From: CAYMEK01 sp964389305
GTDB lineage: Bacteria > Spirochaetota > Spirochaetia > SZUA-6 > DRHE01
DNA length: 64,000 nucleotides
Assembly (NCBI GenBank): GCA_964389305.1
Contig: CAYMEK010000014.1
Coordinates: forward strand, 10,790-74,789
Direction: 5' to 3'
The notes beneath the pieces were generated by a model. The model did not search any database. It had not been told where the DNA came from and saw nothing but the letters and a program-made list of their open reading frames with translations. The stretch's first letter is position 1, and each line of letters begins with the position of its first letter. The position numbers and the translations under genes are program-made. Shown piece by piece: positions 31,098 through 41,065 of the stretch.

Positions 31098-33875
31098 GTG
31101 GCCACTCTGTACGTCGACGGCATACCGTACGAATTCGAAGACCAGCACCGGACGTTGCTGGAGGTGTGCCTGTCCCTCGGCTTCGACATCCCTTACTTCT
31201 GCTGGCACCCGGCCATGCACTCCGTGGGTGCCTGCCGGCAGTGTGCTGTCAAGCAGTTCAAGGATGAAAACGACTCGCACGGAAAGATCGTGATGTCCTG
31301 CATGACCCAGGCCGGTGACGGTATGCGAATCTCTATTGACGACCCCGAGGTCAAGGCCTTCCGCGCCGCAGTAATCGAGTGGTTGATGCTGAACCATCCC
31401 CACGATTGCCCGGTGTGCGACGAAGGGGGGGAATGCCACCTGCAGGACATGACCGTCATGAACGGGCATGTGTACCGCCGCAACCGCTTTCCCAAACGCA
31501 CCTTTCGCAATCAGGATCTGGGGCCCTTTCTCCACCACGAGATGAATCGCTGTATCCAGTGCTATCGCTGCATTCGATTCTACCGGGATATCGCCGGCGG
31601 GAGGGACCTGGAGGCCTTCGGCTGCCACGATGATGTTTACTTCGGCCGCTACGAAGACGGCGCGCTGGCCTCGGGGTTCAGCGGCAATCTGGTGGAGATC
31701 TGCCCCACCGGCGTATTCACCGACAAGACCTTCCGACGTCACTTTACCCGCGTCTGGGACCTGCAGACCGCCCCGTCGGTATGCGTGCACTGCGCTCTGG
31801 GCTGCAACACCTTGCCAGGAGAGCGTTACGGCATGCTGCGGCGCATCCGCAACCGCTACCATTACGATGTGAACGGCTACTTCCTCTGCGACCGCGGCCG
31901 CTTCGGCTACGAGTTCGTCAACGGCGAGCGGCGCATCCGCCGCCCCCGGCTGCGCGGTAGCGCAGAGGTGGTCCCCGCGAGCGCGGAGCAAGCCGTCCGG
32001 CGTGCGGCGGACCTCCTGGGCAGGGGAAGGCTCATCGGCATCGGTTCTCCTCGGGCTTCGGTGGAGTCCAACTTCGCCCTGCTCAGGCTGGTGGGAGCCG
32101 GTAACTTCTTCCACGGCCTGGCCCACCGCGAGCTGGACCTGATCCGCCTGTTCGCGCGCAGCGTGGTCGAAGGACCCACGCCGATCGCCTCCCTGCGGCA
32201 GGCGGCCGAGTCGGACGGGGTGCTCGTGCTCGGGGAGGACATCCCCAATACGGCGCCCCTCCTCACCCTGGCCATCCGCCAGGCGGCGATTCAGAAACCT
32301 CTGGAGGAGGCCAGGAACCGGCAGCCCAGGATACCGGCCTGGGAGGATGCGGCCATCCGCGAAGCGATCCAGCAGGAGCGGGGCCCGGTGTACGTGGCCA
32401 CTCCGGCGGCAAGCGGTCTGGACGAGCTGGCCTCCGAGAGCTTCCGGGGGACGCCCCAGGATATCGCCCGGTTGGCCTTCGAGCTTTCCCATCGGCTGGA
32501 CCCGGAGTCGGCGGCCGCCGAAGTCGACGAACGGACAGGGGCCCTGGCGCAGCGTATGGCCGGGGCCCTGCGGGACTGCCGGCGGCCCCTGGTGATCTGC
32601 GGAACAACCCTGGCCAGCGCCGAGCTGGTACAGGGAGCCTGCAATGTCGCCTGGGCGCTTACCCGCGCCGGTGTCCAGGCTAGACTGAGCTTCGTGGCAC
32701 CCGAGTGCAACAGCATGGCTGCCGCCTTGCTGGAAGGGGGCTCGCTGGAGGACGCGGTGCGGGAGGCGGCTTCCGCCGGCGGCGGGAATGTCCCGCAATC
32801 TGCGGACAAGGCGGGAACCCCGGACGCCGCTGCCGGGGTCACGGTAGTGATCGTGGAGAACGACCTCACGCGCCGTCTCCCCTCTGAGCAGTTGAAGCCG
32901 CTGTTTGCCCCGGAAGCCCGGATCATCTGCATCGATCACGTGGAATCCCCCACTACAGAGACAGCCGCGGTGCTCCTTCCCGCCGCCACCTTCGCCGAAG
33001 CCAGCGGCACGCTGATCAGCTCGGAAGGCAGGGCTCAAGCGTTTTACGCGGTCTTTGCCCCGGAGGAGGAGATCCGGCCGAGCTGGCGTTGGATCGGAGA
33101 GCTGCTGTCGGCTTCGGGAAAGACGGAGGCACAACCCTGGCCGAGCCTGGGCAGTATCCTGGAGGAGCTGGCCGGCCACGATCCCAAGCTGTCCAGCCTG
33201 GTCGAGCTCGACCGCATCGATGGCTCCGGCTTGATGGACAGACCCGTGCCCAGACTGAGCCGCCGGGCCAGCGGCCGCACGTCCGAGCACGCCGCCCGGA
33301 GCGTCCATGAACAGCCGCCGCCGCCGGATCCGGACACACCTCTGTCGTATTCCATGGAGGGCTTCACAGGCAGCCCGCCCTCCGCGCTCGTGCCGCGCTA
33401 CTGGGCCCCCGGCTGGAACTCGGTGCAGTCGCTGAACAAGCAGCAGACGGTGCCGGGCGGTCCGCTTCGCGGCGGGAGTCCGGGCTTTCGCCTGCTGGAG
33501 CCCGGCGGAGACACCCAGCGGGAGTATTACCATCGGATCCCGGATCCGTTCAAGCCTCGGGAGGGGGAGATCCTGCTTCTGCCCCTCATCCGGTTGTTCG
33601 GATCCGAGGAGCTCAGCCGGCTGGCGCCGGGAATAGCCAGCCTCATTCTCCCCCCCGCGCTGCGTCTCCATCCGCAGGATGCCGGACGGTTGGGGCTGGG
33701 GCTGGGCACACAGGTGGAGCTGGCGGTTGGCTCGGACAGGTGGCGTCTTCCCCTGGAGCTGGATGAGGGGATGATCCCCGGTACGGCGCTGGTGCCGGCG
33801 GGTCTCCCCGGGGAGAGCCCGCCGCTGCTGCCCGCCTGGGCCAAGCTCGGCAAGATAGAAGGGGAGAGCCGATGA
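31098..33875 (+). CDS. nuoG: NADH-quinone oxidoreductase subunit G
   Basis: A 925-residue iron-sulfur subunit. Start GTG 31098 lies 2 bases after the nuoF stop, with GGAGG in the end of nuoF. The N-terminal [2Fe-2S] ferredoxin has Cys in YFCWHPAMHSVGACRQC. The His-Cys cluster is HPHDCPVCDEGGECHLQD, N4/N5-type Cys are in NRCIQCYRCIRF, and the molybdopterin-fold start has CVHCALGCNT. The C-terminal half is a molybdopterin-oxidoreductase fold without visible cofactor residues, as usual for NuoG. It passes electrons from NuoF towards NuoI. Long frames opposite this gene are high-GC shadows. Confidence 0.95.
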   Translation: MATLYVDGIPYEFEDQHRTLLEVCLSLGFDIPYFCWHPAMHSVGACRQCAVKQFKDENDSHGKIVMSCMTQAGDGMRISIDDPEVKAFRAAVIEWLMLNHPHDCPVCDEGGECHLQDMTVMNGHVYRRNRFPKRTFRNQDLGPFLHHEMNRCIQCYRCIRFYRDIAGGRDLEAFGCHDDVYFGRYEDGALASGFSGNLVEICPTGVFTDKTFRRHFTRVWDLQTAPSVCVHCALGCNTLPGERYGMLRRIRNRYHYDVNGYFLCDRGRFGYEFVNGERRIRRPRLRGSAEVVPASAEQAVRRAADLLGRGRLIGIGSPRASVESNFALLRLVGAGNFFHGLAHRELDLIRLFARSVVEGPTPIASLRQAAESDGVLVLGEDIPNTAPLLTLAIRQAAIQKPLEEARNRQPRIPAWEDAAIREAIQQERGPVYVATPAASGLDELASESFRGTPQDIARLAFELSHRLDPESAAAEVDERTGALAQRMAGALRDCRRPLVICGTTLASAELVQGACNVAWALTRAGVQARLSFVAPECNSMAAALLEGGSLEDAVREAASAGGGNVPQSADKAGTPDAAAGVTVVIVENDLTRRLPSEQLKPLFAPEARIICIDHVESPTTETAAVLLPAATFAEASGTLISSEGRAQAFYAVFAPEEEIRPSWRWIGELLSASGKTEAQPWPSLGSILEELAGHDPKLSSLVELDRIDGSGLMDRPVPRLSRRASGRTSEHAARSVHEQPPPPDPDTPLSYSMEGFTGSPPSALVPRYWAPGWNSVQSLNKQQTVPGGPLRGGSPGFRLLEPGGDTQREYYHRIPDPFKPREGEILLLPLIRLFGSEELSRLAPGIASLILPPALRLHPQDAGRLGLGLGTQVELAVGSDRWRLPLELDEGMIPGTALVPAGLPGESPPLLPAWAKLGKIEGESR

Positions 33876-34828
33876 GCGCAGCGATCCGGAGCATCATCAC
33901 TGTAGCCGGAGTATTGGTCGGCGTGCTGGCCCTGGCGGGCGGTCTCACCTTTATCGAACGGCGTCTGCTCGGGCTCTTTCAGGAGCGCTACGGGCCGAAC
34001 CGGGCCGGTCCGCTCGGGTTGCTGCAGGTGGTGGCGGACGCCGTCAAGATCCTGACCAAGGAAGACTGGATCGCACCTTTCAGCGACCGGGTCGTGTTCT
34101 TCCTGGCTCCGGCCATCATGGTGGCGGCCACCGTCATGCCGTTTTCGGTCGTGGTTTTCAGCCCCGGGGTGGCAGTGGCGGACCTGAACATCGGGCTTCT
34201 GTTCTTCCTGGCCATGTCCTCCCTGGCGGTGTATGGGGTGGCTCTGGGCGGCTGGGCCTCCAACAGCAAGTACCCGCTGCTCGGCAGCCTGAGGGCGGTC
34301 GGACAGATGGTCAGCTACGAGGTGTTCATGGGTCTGTCCCTGATGGGGGTAGTCGTTCTCGCCGGGTCCTTCAGTCTGGGGGAGATCGTGAGGGCGCAGC
34401 AGGGGATGTGGTTCTGCATCCCCCAGCTGCCGGGGCTGATTATCTTCCTGATTGCGGGTATGGCGGAGAGCAGGCGGATCCCTTTCGATCTGCCGGAAGC
34501 CGAGGCCGAGCTGGTCGCCGGATTCCACACGGAGTATTCGGGGTTCAAATTTGCCTTCTTCTACATTGGTGAGTACATAGGCGTCACCCTGCTTTCGACC
34601 TTCGTGGTAGTGTTGTTCTTCGGGGGTTGGCTCGGTCCCTGGCTGCCGCCGATCGTTTGGTTTCTCCTCAAGCTGGCTGTGGTTATCGCGTTCCTGATTT
34701 TGGTACGCTCCGCGCTGCCGCGGCCCAGGTACGACCAGCTGATGCGCTTCGGTTGGACGATCATGCTCCCGCTGGCCCTGGCGAACCTGCTGGTGACCGG
34801 CGCGGTCGTGCTGGCTGTGGGGAGATAG
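33872..34828 (+). CDS. nuoH: NADH-quinone oxidoreductase subunit H
   Basis: A 318-residue membrane subunit with about eight segments, forming most of the quinone chamber. Marks are IERRLLGLFQERYGPNRAGP, GLLQVVADAVKILTKEDW, NSKYPLLGSLRAVGQMVSYE and RIPFDLPEAEAELVAGFHTE, followed by EYSGFKFAFFYIGEY. The ATG overlaps the nuoG stop (ATGA). Confidence 0.96.
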   Translation: MSAAIRSIITVAGVLVGVLALAGGLTFIERRLLGLFQERYGPNRAGPLGLLQVVADAVKILTKEDWIAPFSDRVVFFLAPAIMVAATVMPFSVVVFSPGVAVADLNIGLLFFLAMSSLAVYGVALGGWASNSKYPLLGSLRAVGQMVSYEVFMGLSLMGVVVLAGSFSLGEIVRAQQGMWFCIPQLPGLIIFLIAGMAESRRIPFDLPEAEAELVAGFHTEYSGFKFAFFYIGEYIGVTLLSTFVVVLFFGGWLGPWLPPIVWFLLKLAVVIAFLILVRSALPRPRYDQLMRFGWTIMLPLALANLLVTGAVVLAVGR

Positions 34829-34851
34829 CGATGCAGAGGAGCTGTTAGGAT

Positions 34852-35367
34852 ATGTTCAGTATCATACGCACTCTTTGGTTGGTTTTCCTGCGGGCCTTTG
34901 CCCCCCGTTTCACCGTTCGCTATCCGGAACGGCGCCGGCGGCTGCCGCCCCGCTGGAGGGGGCGGATCATCCTTTCCAGGGACCCGGAGGGCAAGGAGCG
35001 CTGCGTGGCCTGCTACCTCTGCGCCGTGGCCTGCCCCGTGGACTGCATAGCTCTGCAGGCGGCGGAGGATGAGCACGGAAGGAGATATCCCGCTTTCTTT
35101 CGTATCAACTTTTCCCGCTGCATCTTCTGCGGTTTCTGCGAGGACGCCTGTCCGACCTACGCCATCCAGCTCACCCCGGACTTCGAAATGGCCGAGTATC
35201 ACAGGCAGGAGCTGGTGTACGAGAAGGAGGACCTGCTGATCGGCGGACAGGGCAAGTATCCCGGGTACGACTTTTATCGCGTGGCGGGGGTGAGCATCGC
35301 CGGAAAGGGCAAGGGTGAGGCCGGCGGCGAAAGACCGCCGGTGGATACGCGCGGTCTGATGCCGTAG
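34852..35367 (+). CDS. nuoI: NADH-quinone oxidoreductase subunit I
   Basis: A 171-residue subunit with clusters N6a and N6b. The two motifs are CVACYLCAVACPVDCI and CIFCGFCEDACPTYAI. The N-terminal segment RFTVRYPERRRRLPPRWRG is the usual amphipathic anchor region. It passes electrons from NuoG to NuoB. The tail of about 25 residues is Gly/Lys-rich. Confidence 0.96.
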   Translation: MFSIIRTLWLVFLRAFAPRFTVRYPERRRRLPPRWRGRIILSRDPEGKERCVACYLCAVACPVDCIALQAAEDEHGRRYPAFFRINFSRCIFCGFCEDACPTYAIQLTPDFEMAEYHRQELVYEKEDLLIGGQGKYPGYDFYRVAGVSIAGKGKGEAGGERPPVDTRGLMP

Positions 35368-35387
35368 GCCGGTGTCGAGGAGGAGTG

Positions 35388-35891
35388 ATGAATGCAGCCG
35401 TCTGGATCGCAGGGAGCCTCTCCGTGCTGAGCACGCTCCTGGCGATCACCCGCCGAAACGCGGTGCATGCCCTGCTGTACCTGATCGTAGGCATGCTCGG
35501 CGTGGCGGTCGTGCTCTACGCTTTTGGGGCCGCCTTCGCGGCGGTCCTCCAGATCGTGATTTGGGCTGGAGCCATCATGGTGCTGTTCCTGTTCGTGATG
35601 ATGATGCTCAGTCTGCGTACCGAGCCCAAGAGCTCGCTAAGCCTGCGGCAGGCGGCGGGGCCGGCCCTGCTGACGGCGATCCTGGCCCTGGAGCTGGTGA
35701 TCATGGTCGCCCTGGCGCCTGCGGATCCTCCGGCCGCCGCCGCGGTGGAGCCGAAACAGGTCGGAGCCGCCCTGTACGGGCCCTACGCCCTGGGGGTTGA
35801 ACTGGCCTCCGTGCTGCTGCTAGTCGGGGTAGCCGGAGCCTTGCACCTGGGGCGGCGCAGCTCGGAAGGGGAGGGGGAGGAGGTTCAGTGA
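35388..35891 (+). CDS. nuoJ: NADH-quinone oxidoreductase subunit J
   Basis: A 167-residue membrane subunit with five hydrophobic segments. ALLYLIVGMLGVAVVLYAFG and AVLQIVIWAGAIMVLFLFVM match the conserved core of NuoJ, including the pi-bulge helix. ATG 35388 is chosen over GTG 35385 because of the preceding GAGGAGGAG. Its stop overlaps nuoK. Confidence 0.94.
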   Translation: MNAAVWIAGSLSVLSTLLAITRRNAVHALLYLIVGMLGVAVVLYAFGAAFAAVLQIVIWAGAIMVLFLFVMMMLSLRTEPKSSLSLRQAAGPALLTAILALELVIMVALAPADPPAAAAVEPKQVGAALYGPYALGVELASVLLLVGVAGALHLGRRSSEGEGEEVQ

Positions 35892-36196
35892 CCACACTAC
35901 CGGTCCAGTACGGCCTGCTCCTGGCGGCGGCGCTGTTCGTCGTCGGGCTGGGAGGGCTGCTTCTGCGCAGAAACCTGCTGTTCACGCTGCTGTCCCTGGA
36001 GATCATGTTGAACGCCTCGGGCCTGGCCTTCATCGTCGCGGCCAGCCGCTGGCAGCAGCCGGACGGACAGATCATGTTCCTGTTCATCCTGGCCATCTCC
36101 GCAACCGAGGCGGCGGTCGGTCTGGCGCTCATCCTGGGGATTCATCGGGTCAGCCGTACCCTTGATCCGGACGAGCTGCGGAAACTGAGAGGCTGA
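35888..36196 (+). CDS. nuoK: NADH-quinone oxidoreductase subunit K
   Basis: A 102-residue, three-helix subunit. LLFTLLSLEIMLNASGLAFI holds the first conserved membrane Glu, and FLFILAISATEAAVGLALIL the second. Both are proposed parts of the proton path. The GTG start overlaps the nuoJ stop. Confidence 0.95.
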   Translation: MTTLPVQYGLLLAAALFVVGLGGLLLRRNLLFTLLSLEIMLNASGLAFIVAASRWQQPDGQIMFLFILAISATEAAVGLALILGIHRVSRTLDPDELRKLRG

Positions 36197-36197
36197 G

Positions 36198-38093
36198 ATG
36201 ACGTTGCTGCTCTGGCTGATTCCTCTGTTTCCCGCCTGCGGGTTCCTGCTCCTGGCTCTCCTGGGCCGCCGGCTGCCCCCGCGCGCATCCGCGGTCATCG
36301 GTACAGGCTCCGTGGCGCTGTCCGTGGCTGCGGTGGCCCTCGTGACCCTGCGCTACCTGGGCGGCAGCGGTCTCCAGTCGTTCAGCGCCGAGGCGCCCTG
36401 GCGCTGGCTGGAAGCCGCGGGGCTGACCGTCAGCTTTTCTCTGCACCTGGACTCTCTGTCTCTGCTGTGGGCCCTGGTGGTGAGCGGCGTCGGCTTCCTC
36501 ATTCACCTTTACTCCACCAGTTTCATGGCCGGGCAGGAGGGCTACGGGCGCTACTTCGCCTACCTCAACCTCTTCGTGGCCTCCATGCTGCTGCTGGTGC
36601 TGGCCGACAGCCTGCTGCTGCTGTACCTGGGCTGGGAAGGGGTGGGCCTGTGCAGCTACCTGCTCATCGGCTTCTGGTACCGGGAGCCGGCCAACAGCCG
36701 GGCTGCGGTCAAGGCGTTCGTGGTCACCCGCATCGGTGACACCGCCTTCATAGTCGGCATCCTGCTGCTTTACACCCGCCTGGGCGCAAGCGGTATCCAG
36801 GATCTGCTCGCCCGGGCCGCTTCGCAGCTTGGACCCGGCGCGCCGCTGGCGGCGGCCTGCGCCGCACTGTTTTTGGCCGGAGCCGTGGGCAAGAGCGCTC
36901 AGGTCCCTCTCCAGACCTGGCTTCCCGACGCCATGGCCGGCCCCACCCCGGTGAGCGCCCTGATCCACGCGGCTACCATGGTCACCGCCGGAGTGTACCT
37001 GATCGCCCGCATGAACGCCCTCTTCGCCCTGGCGCCGGCCGTTCGCTTTCTGGTGGCTCTAATCGGCGTCTCCACCCTGATCCTGGCCGGGTTCAGCGCG
37101 GCGGTCCAGCGCGACATCAAGCGTGCTTTGGCCTACTCCACCATCAGCCAGATCGGCTACATGTTCCTGGCTCTCGGCGTGGGCGCCTGGCCGGCGGCGG
37201 CCTTCCATTTTCTCACCCACGCCTGCTTCAAGGCCCTGCTCTTTCTGGGCGCCGGTGTGGTCATCCTCTACCTCGGGGAGGAGCACGACATCTTTCGCAT
37301 GGGCGGCTTGTGGAGGAGAATGCCCCTGGTCTTCTGGACCTTTCTGGTCGCCTCTCTGTCCATGGCCGCGTTCCCGCCCCTCACCGCCGGATTTTCCAGC
37401 AAGGACTGGATCCTGGATTGGGTTTGGAACTCCGGGCCATCGGGGCGGCTGCTCTGGATCCTGGCCCTGGCAGGGGTCCTGCTGACCTCCCTGTACACGT
37501 TCCGCCTGTTGTTTTTGGTGTTCATGGGACCCGAGCGCAGCCGCCCTTCGGGCAGGCCCGGCTCTCTTCTGGCGGCCCCTCTTTTGATCCTGGCCGTGCC
37601 GGCGGCGCTCGGTGGCCTGCTGGAGACGCCCAGTCACCTCGGGAACATCCGGCTGTTCTCCCGTTTCATCGCCGAGACCGCGCCGCTCATGGAGCCCCGG
37701 CCGAGCACCCCCGGGGTGGGCGTCTGGCTGATCGTCGCTTCGGAGGCTGCCTCATTGCTCGGGATCCTGCTGGCCTACGCGGTATTCCGGTTCCATCTGC
37801 GGGCGAAGGAGGAGGCGGCAAATCTGCCGAGGCGGGCGTACCTGCGACGCTTCTGGCTGGCCGGCTGGGGTTTCGACTGGCTGTATGAACGGCTTATCCT
37901 TCGCCCCTACCGGTTGCTCACCCGCGGCGTCGGCAGTGAGCCGCTCGACTGGCTGTACCGGGCTCTGGGCGGCCTGTCGACCGTGCTCCACCGGCAGCTG
38001 AGCGCTCTGCAGAACGGCCGCATCCGCCGCTACGCCGCCGGTATCGCCCTGGGGGCGGCGCTGATCCTCGCATTGGTGGTGGTGCTGATATGA
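36198..38093 (+). CDS. nuoL: NADH-quinone oxidoreductase subunit L
   Basis: A 631-residue antiporter-like subunit at the far end of the membrane arm, with about 15 membrane segments and the long lateral helix near the C-terminus. Core motifs: LYLGWEGVGLCSYLLIGFWY with the key Glu, VGKSAQVPLQTWLPDAMAGP with the key Lys, and SALIHAATMVTAGVYLIARM, DIKRALAYSTISQIGYMFLA. It ends with a final membrane segment (ALGAALILALVVVLI). Compare EchA at 7973, its hydrogenase counterpart. Confidence 0.96.
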   Translation: MTLLLWLIPLFPACGFLLLALLGRRLPPRASAVIGTGSVALSVAAVALVTLRYLGGSGLQSFSAEAPWRWLEAAGLTVSFSLHLDSLSLLWALVVSGVGFLIHLYSTSFMAGQEGYGRYFAYLNLFVASMLLLVLADSLLLLYLGWEGVGLCSYLLIGFWYREPANSRAAVKAFVVTRIGDTAFIVGILLLYTRLGASGIQDLLARAASQLGPGAPLAAACAALFLAGAVGKSAQVPLQTWLPDAMAGPTPVSALIHAATMVTAGVYLIARMNALFALAPAVRFLVALIGVSTLILAGFSAAVQRDIKRALAYSTISQIGYMFLALGVGAWPAAAFHFLTHACFKALLFLGAGVVILYLGEEHDIFRMGGLWRRMPLVFWTFLVASLSMAAFPPLTAGFSSKDWILDWVWNSGPSGRLLWILALAGVLLTSLYTFRLLFLVFMGPERSRPSGRPGSLLAAPLLILAVPAALGGLLETPSHLGNIRLFSRFIAETAPLMEPRPSTPGVGVWLIVASEAASLLGILLAYAVFRFHLRAKEEAANLPRRAYLRRFWLAGWGFDWLYERLILRPYRLLTRGVGSEPLDWLYRALGGLSTVLHRQLSALQNGRIRRYAAGIALGAALILALVVVLI

Positions 38094-39568
38094 TCCTCGC
38101 TCTGCTGGTGTTTATTCCTCTGTTTGCCGGGCTGCTCGCCTGGCTGCTCGGACAGACCAGCGAGTCCGCCGCCAGACTGGCAGCCTGTGCGGGGCTGACC
38201 GCCGATCTGGGCATCGTGGGTTCGCTGTGGGCGCTCTTTTTCCGGGCCGCAGCCGCGGGACCGGCCAACCGCTGGCTGGAGCGGCTCGATCTGCGCTGGA
38301 TCCCCCAGCTTGGCGTCCGCTTCCATCTGGCCCTGGATGGTCTGAGCCTGCTGATGGTCTCGTTGACCGCAGTTTTGGGCCTGGTCGCTCTGTTTGTTTC
38401 CTGGTCTTCGGTGCGAGAGCGGGTCGGCCTGTTTCATTTCCAGTTGATGTTGGCGGTGGCGGGTATTATGGGTGTGTTCCTGGCCCTGGATCTGTTTCTC
38501 TTTGCCATGTTTTGGGAGCTGATGCTGGTACCGACCTATTTTCTCATCGTAATTTGGGGACACGAGAACAGGCGTGCGGCGGGGACCAAATTTTTCCTCT
38601 TCACCCAGGCGGGAGGCCTGCTCATGATTCTGGCCATCCTGGGCCTGCACTTCCTGCACGGTTCCCAGACCGGGGAGTACACCTTTGACGCTCTCCGCCT
38701 GGCGGAAACCGACCTCCCGGGAAAATGGGGAATGCTGCTGATGCTGGGCTTTTTCCTGGCGTTTGCGGTCAAGCTGCCCGCCTTTCCTCTCCACCCCTGG
38801 CTGCCGGACGCCCACACCGAAGCCCCCACGGCGGGCAGCATCATCCTGGCCGGCCTGCTGCTCAAGACCGGGGCCTACGGCCTCATTCGCTTCGCCCTGC
38901 CGCTGTTCCCGGCCCCTTCCGCCCGCCTGGCCCCGTGGGCCGTCGGCCTGGCCGTGGCCGGCATCATCTACGGTGCCCTTGCCGCTTTCGGGCAGTCCGA
39001 CATGAAGCGCCTCATCGCCTACACCAGCGTCAGCCACCTGGGATTCGTGCTGCTCGGTATCTACGCCGGGAGCCGGTCCGCTATGGAGGGTGCCGTGCTC
39101 CTGATGGTCTGCCACGGGCTCACCACCGGCGCTCTGTTCGCTCTGGCTGGAGGTATTCAGGATCGCCTGGGCACCCGCGACATGGAATCACTCGGAGGGC
39201 TGTGGAGCGGCGCCCCCCGTCTGGCGGCGATGAGCCTGTTCTTCGCCCTGGCGGCGATGGGCCTTCCCGGATTGGGCAACTTCGCCGGGGAGTTTCTGGT
39301 GCTGCTGGGGGCCATCGCCGTCCGCCTCCTGCCCGCCGTACTGGCGGCCACGGCGATGATCCTCTCCGCCGTCTATGCCTTGAGCCTGGTGCGCAGGACG
39401 ATGTTCGGTCCTCCGCGGCAGCAGGCGGTGATCGCGGATCTGGGGGCCGTGGAGACGATCGTGATGGGCTGGCTGACCCTGCTCATCGTATTTCTCGGAC
39501 TGTTTCCCCGAACCCTGATCGGCGTGGTCGGTCCGTTCCTTCAAACCATCCCCGGAGGCAGCCCATGA
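38090..39568 (+). CDS. nuoM: NADH-quinone oxidoreductase subunit M
   Basis: A 492-residue antiporter-like subunit with about 14 membrane segments. LFLFAMFWELMLVPTYFLIV has the conserved Glu, FAVKLPAFPLHPWLPDAHTE the conserved Lys, and QSDMKRLIAYTSVSHLGFVL follows the usual order. Both ends overlap neighbours by ATGA, so translation is coupled. Confidence 0.96.
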   Translation: MILALLVFIPLFAGLLAWLLGQTSESAARLAACAGLTADLGIVGSLWALFFRAAAAGPANRWLERLDLRWIPQLGVRFHLALDGLSLLMVSLTAVLGLVALFVSWSSVRERVGLFHFQLMLAVAGIMGVFLALDLFLFAMFWELMLVPTYFLIVIWGHENRRAAGTKFFLFTQAGGLLMILAILGLHFLHGSQTGEYTFDALRLAETDLPGKWGMLLMLGFFLAFAVKLPAFPLHPWLPDAHTEAPTAGSIILAGLLLKTGAYGLIRFALPLFPAPSARLAPWAVGLAVAGIIYGALAAFGQSDMKRLIAYTSVSHLGFVLLGIYAGSRSAMEGAVLLMVCHGLTTGALFALAGGIQDRLGTRDMESLGGLWSGAPRLAAMSLFFALAAMGLPGLGNFAGEFLVLLGAIAVRLLPAVLAATAMILSAVYALSLVRRTMFGPPRQQAVIADLGAVETIVMGWLTLLIVFLGLFPRTLIGVVGPFLQTIPGGSP

Positions 39569-41007
39569 ATCTCGCCGATCTCATCGCGCTGCTTCCACTG
39601 CTCGCGCTCATCGCCGCCGCCCTGGCCGTGCTCGCCGCCGCAGCGGTGCGAAGAACCACTAACGCCGCCGCCTGGATCAGCCTGATCGGTTTGGGTGCGG
39701 CGCTTGCAGGGGTGCTGGCGATCGGGGGGCGAGGATCGAGCTCCGTCGCCGGTCTGATCGTCAGCGACCGCTACAGCCTGTTCTTCACGGCGTTGATTGT
39801 CGGGACCTCCTTCGTGGTGTGCCTGTTGTCCATGAGCTACTGGCGGGGACGCCGGGGCCGGAGGGAGGAGTACTACCTGTTGCTGCTTACAGCCAGCATC
39901 GGGGCGATCGTCGCTGTTTCCAGCACGCACTACGTGTCCTTCGTACTGGGACTCGAGATCCTGAGTGTCAGCTTCTTCGTGCTGGTGGCCTATCGCCGGG
40001 GCAGCGCCGCGGCCCTGGAGGCCGGGATGAAATACCTGGTGCTCGCCGGGGCCTCCACTGCCTTTCTCCTGTTCGGAGTAGCGCTGATCTACGCCGAGGT
40101 GGGTTCGCTGCGTTTCCAGGATGCCGTCACGGCCATGGCAATCGGTCCCGGGCTGGTCGCGGGAGCCGGGATCGGACTGTTCCTGGTCGGGGTAGGCTTC
40201 AAGATGAGCCTGGTGCCGTTTCACCTGTGGACTCCGGATGTATTTCAGGCCGCCCCCGCCCCCGTGGTGGCCTACATTGCCACGGTCTCCAAAGGGGCGA
40301 TCTTCGCCCTGCTGCTGCGCTACGTACCGGCAGTCGCACTCCACCGCTCCGGCGGCCTGGTCGCCGCCGTGACGGTGATCAGCGTGCTTTCCATGGTGGC
40401 CGGTAACCTCCTGGCCCTAAAGCAGCGCTCGATTCGGCGGCTCTTAGCCTATTCCTCGATCGCTCACATGGGCTACCTCTTGGTTGCCCTCCTGGCCTCA
40501 GGGGACCAGGGGGCGGCGGCAGCCGGCTACTATCTGGTCGTATACTTCCTGGCCACCCTGGGCGTGTTCGGGGTCGTGGTGCTGCACCCCGGCGAAGGGG
40601 GCCGGACGGATGATCTGGAAGATTTCAGGGGCCTGGCCTTCCGACGTCCCGGGCTGGCAGCGGTGATGGCTGTCGGGATGCTGTCCCTGGCCGGTCTGCC
40701 CATCAGCGGCGGCTTCATCGGCAAGTTCTATATCCTCCGGGCGGGGGTCTGGAAAGGGATGTTCGCTCTGGCGGGCGTGCTGGTCGGCGCCAGCATCATT
40801 GGACTGTTCTACTACCTGCGGGTCGTCGCCGCGCTATTTACCGCTGAGCAGCCGGCCGGCGGATTTTCGGGCGTTGTCGGCAGGGCGTGGAGCGCCTCCG
40901 GAGTCATGATCGGGCTGCTCATCGCCGCTTTGATCGTCCTGGGCGTGTACCCCGGGCCGCTGCTGAGGCTGATTGCCGCCGCCGTGGTGGGAGGCCTGGG
41001 TGGATGA
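39565..41007 (+). CDS. nuoN: NADH-quinone oxidoreductase subunit N
   Basis: A 480-residue antiporter-like subunit, the last complex I gene. ATG 39565 overlaps the nuoM stop and is preceded by GGAGG, so a longer upstream reading is rejected. Motifs: YVSFVLGLEILSVSFFVLVA with the conserved Glu, VGFKMSLVPFHLWTPDVFQA with the conserved Lys, and SIRRLLAYSSIAHMGYLLVA. It completes the proton-pumping set L, M and N. Confidence 0.95.
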   Translation: MNLADLIALLPLLALIAAALAVLAAAAVRRTTNAAAWISLIGLGAALAGVLAIGGRGSSSVAGLIVSDRYSLFFTALIVGTSFVVCLLSMSYWRGRRGRREEYYLLLLTASIGAIVAVSSTHYVSFVLGLEILSVSFFVLVAYRRGSAAALEAGMKYLVLAGASTAFLLFGVALIYAEVGSLRFQDAVTAMAIGPGLVAGAGIGLFLVGVGFKMSLVPFHLWTPDVFQAAPAPVVAYIATVSKGAIFALLLRYVPAVALHRSGGLVAAVTVISVLSMVAGNLLALKQRSIRRLLAYSSIAHMGYLLVALLASGDQGAAAAGYYLVVYFLATLGVFGVVVLHPGEGGRTDDLEDFRGLAFRRPGLAAVMAVGMLSLAGLPISGGFIGKFYILRAGVWKGMFALAGVLVGASIIGLFYYLRVVAALFTAEQPAGGFSGVVGRAWSASGVMIGLLIAALIVLGVYPGPLLRLIAAAVVGGLGG

Positions 41008-41065
41008 CTGACGATAAAGCTACGGCCTGCGGGCCGAGGAGAAAAAAATACAAGGAGAATACGTA

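Noticed and set aside
27000..33671. Very long open frames (up to about 980 codons) opposite nuoB-nuoG
   Set aside because: They mirror highly conserved complex I genes, have Arg/Pro/His/Gln-rich composition without any family resemblance, and are expected from third-position GC bias.
38725..39564. Upstream extension of nuoN by 280 residues
   Set aside because: It overlaps nuoM in another frame and is Arg/Gly/Pro-rich. NuoN begins at ATG 39565 with a ribosome site.
41020..41050. Hairpin CGGCC-TGCG-GGCCG followed by an A run after nuoN, as a terminator
   Set aside because: The stem is only 5 bases and the run is A rather than T on the coding strand. The cytochrome gene follows closely.
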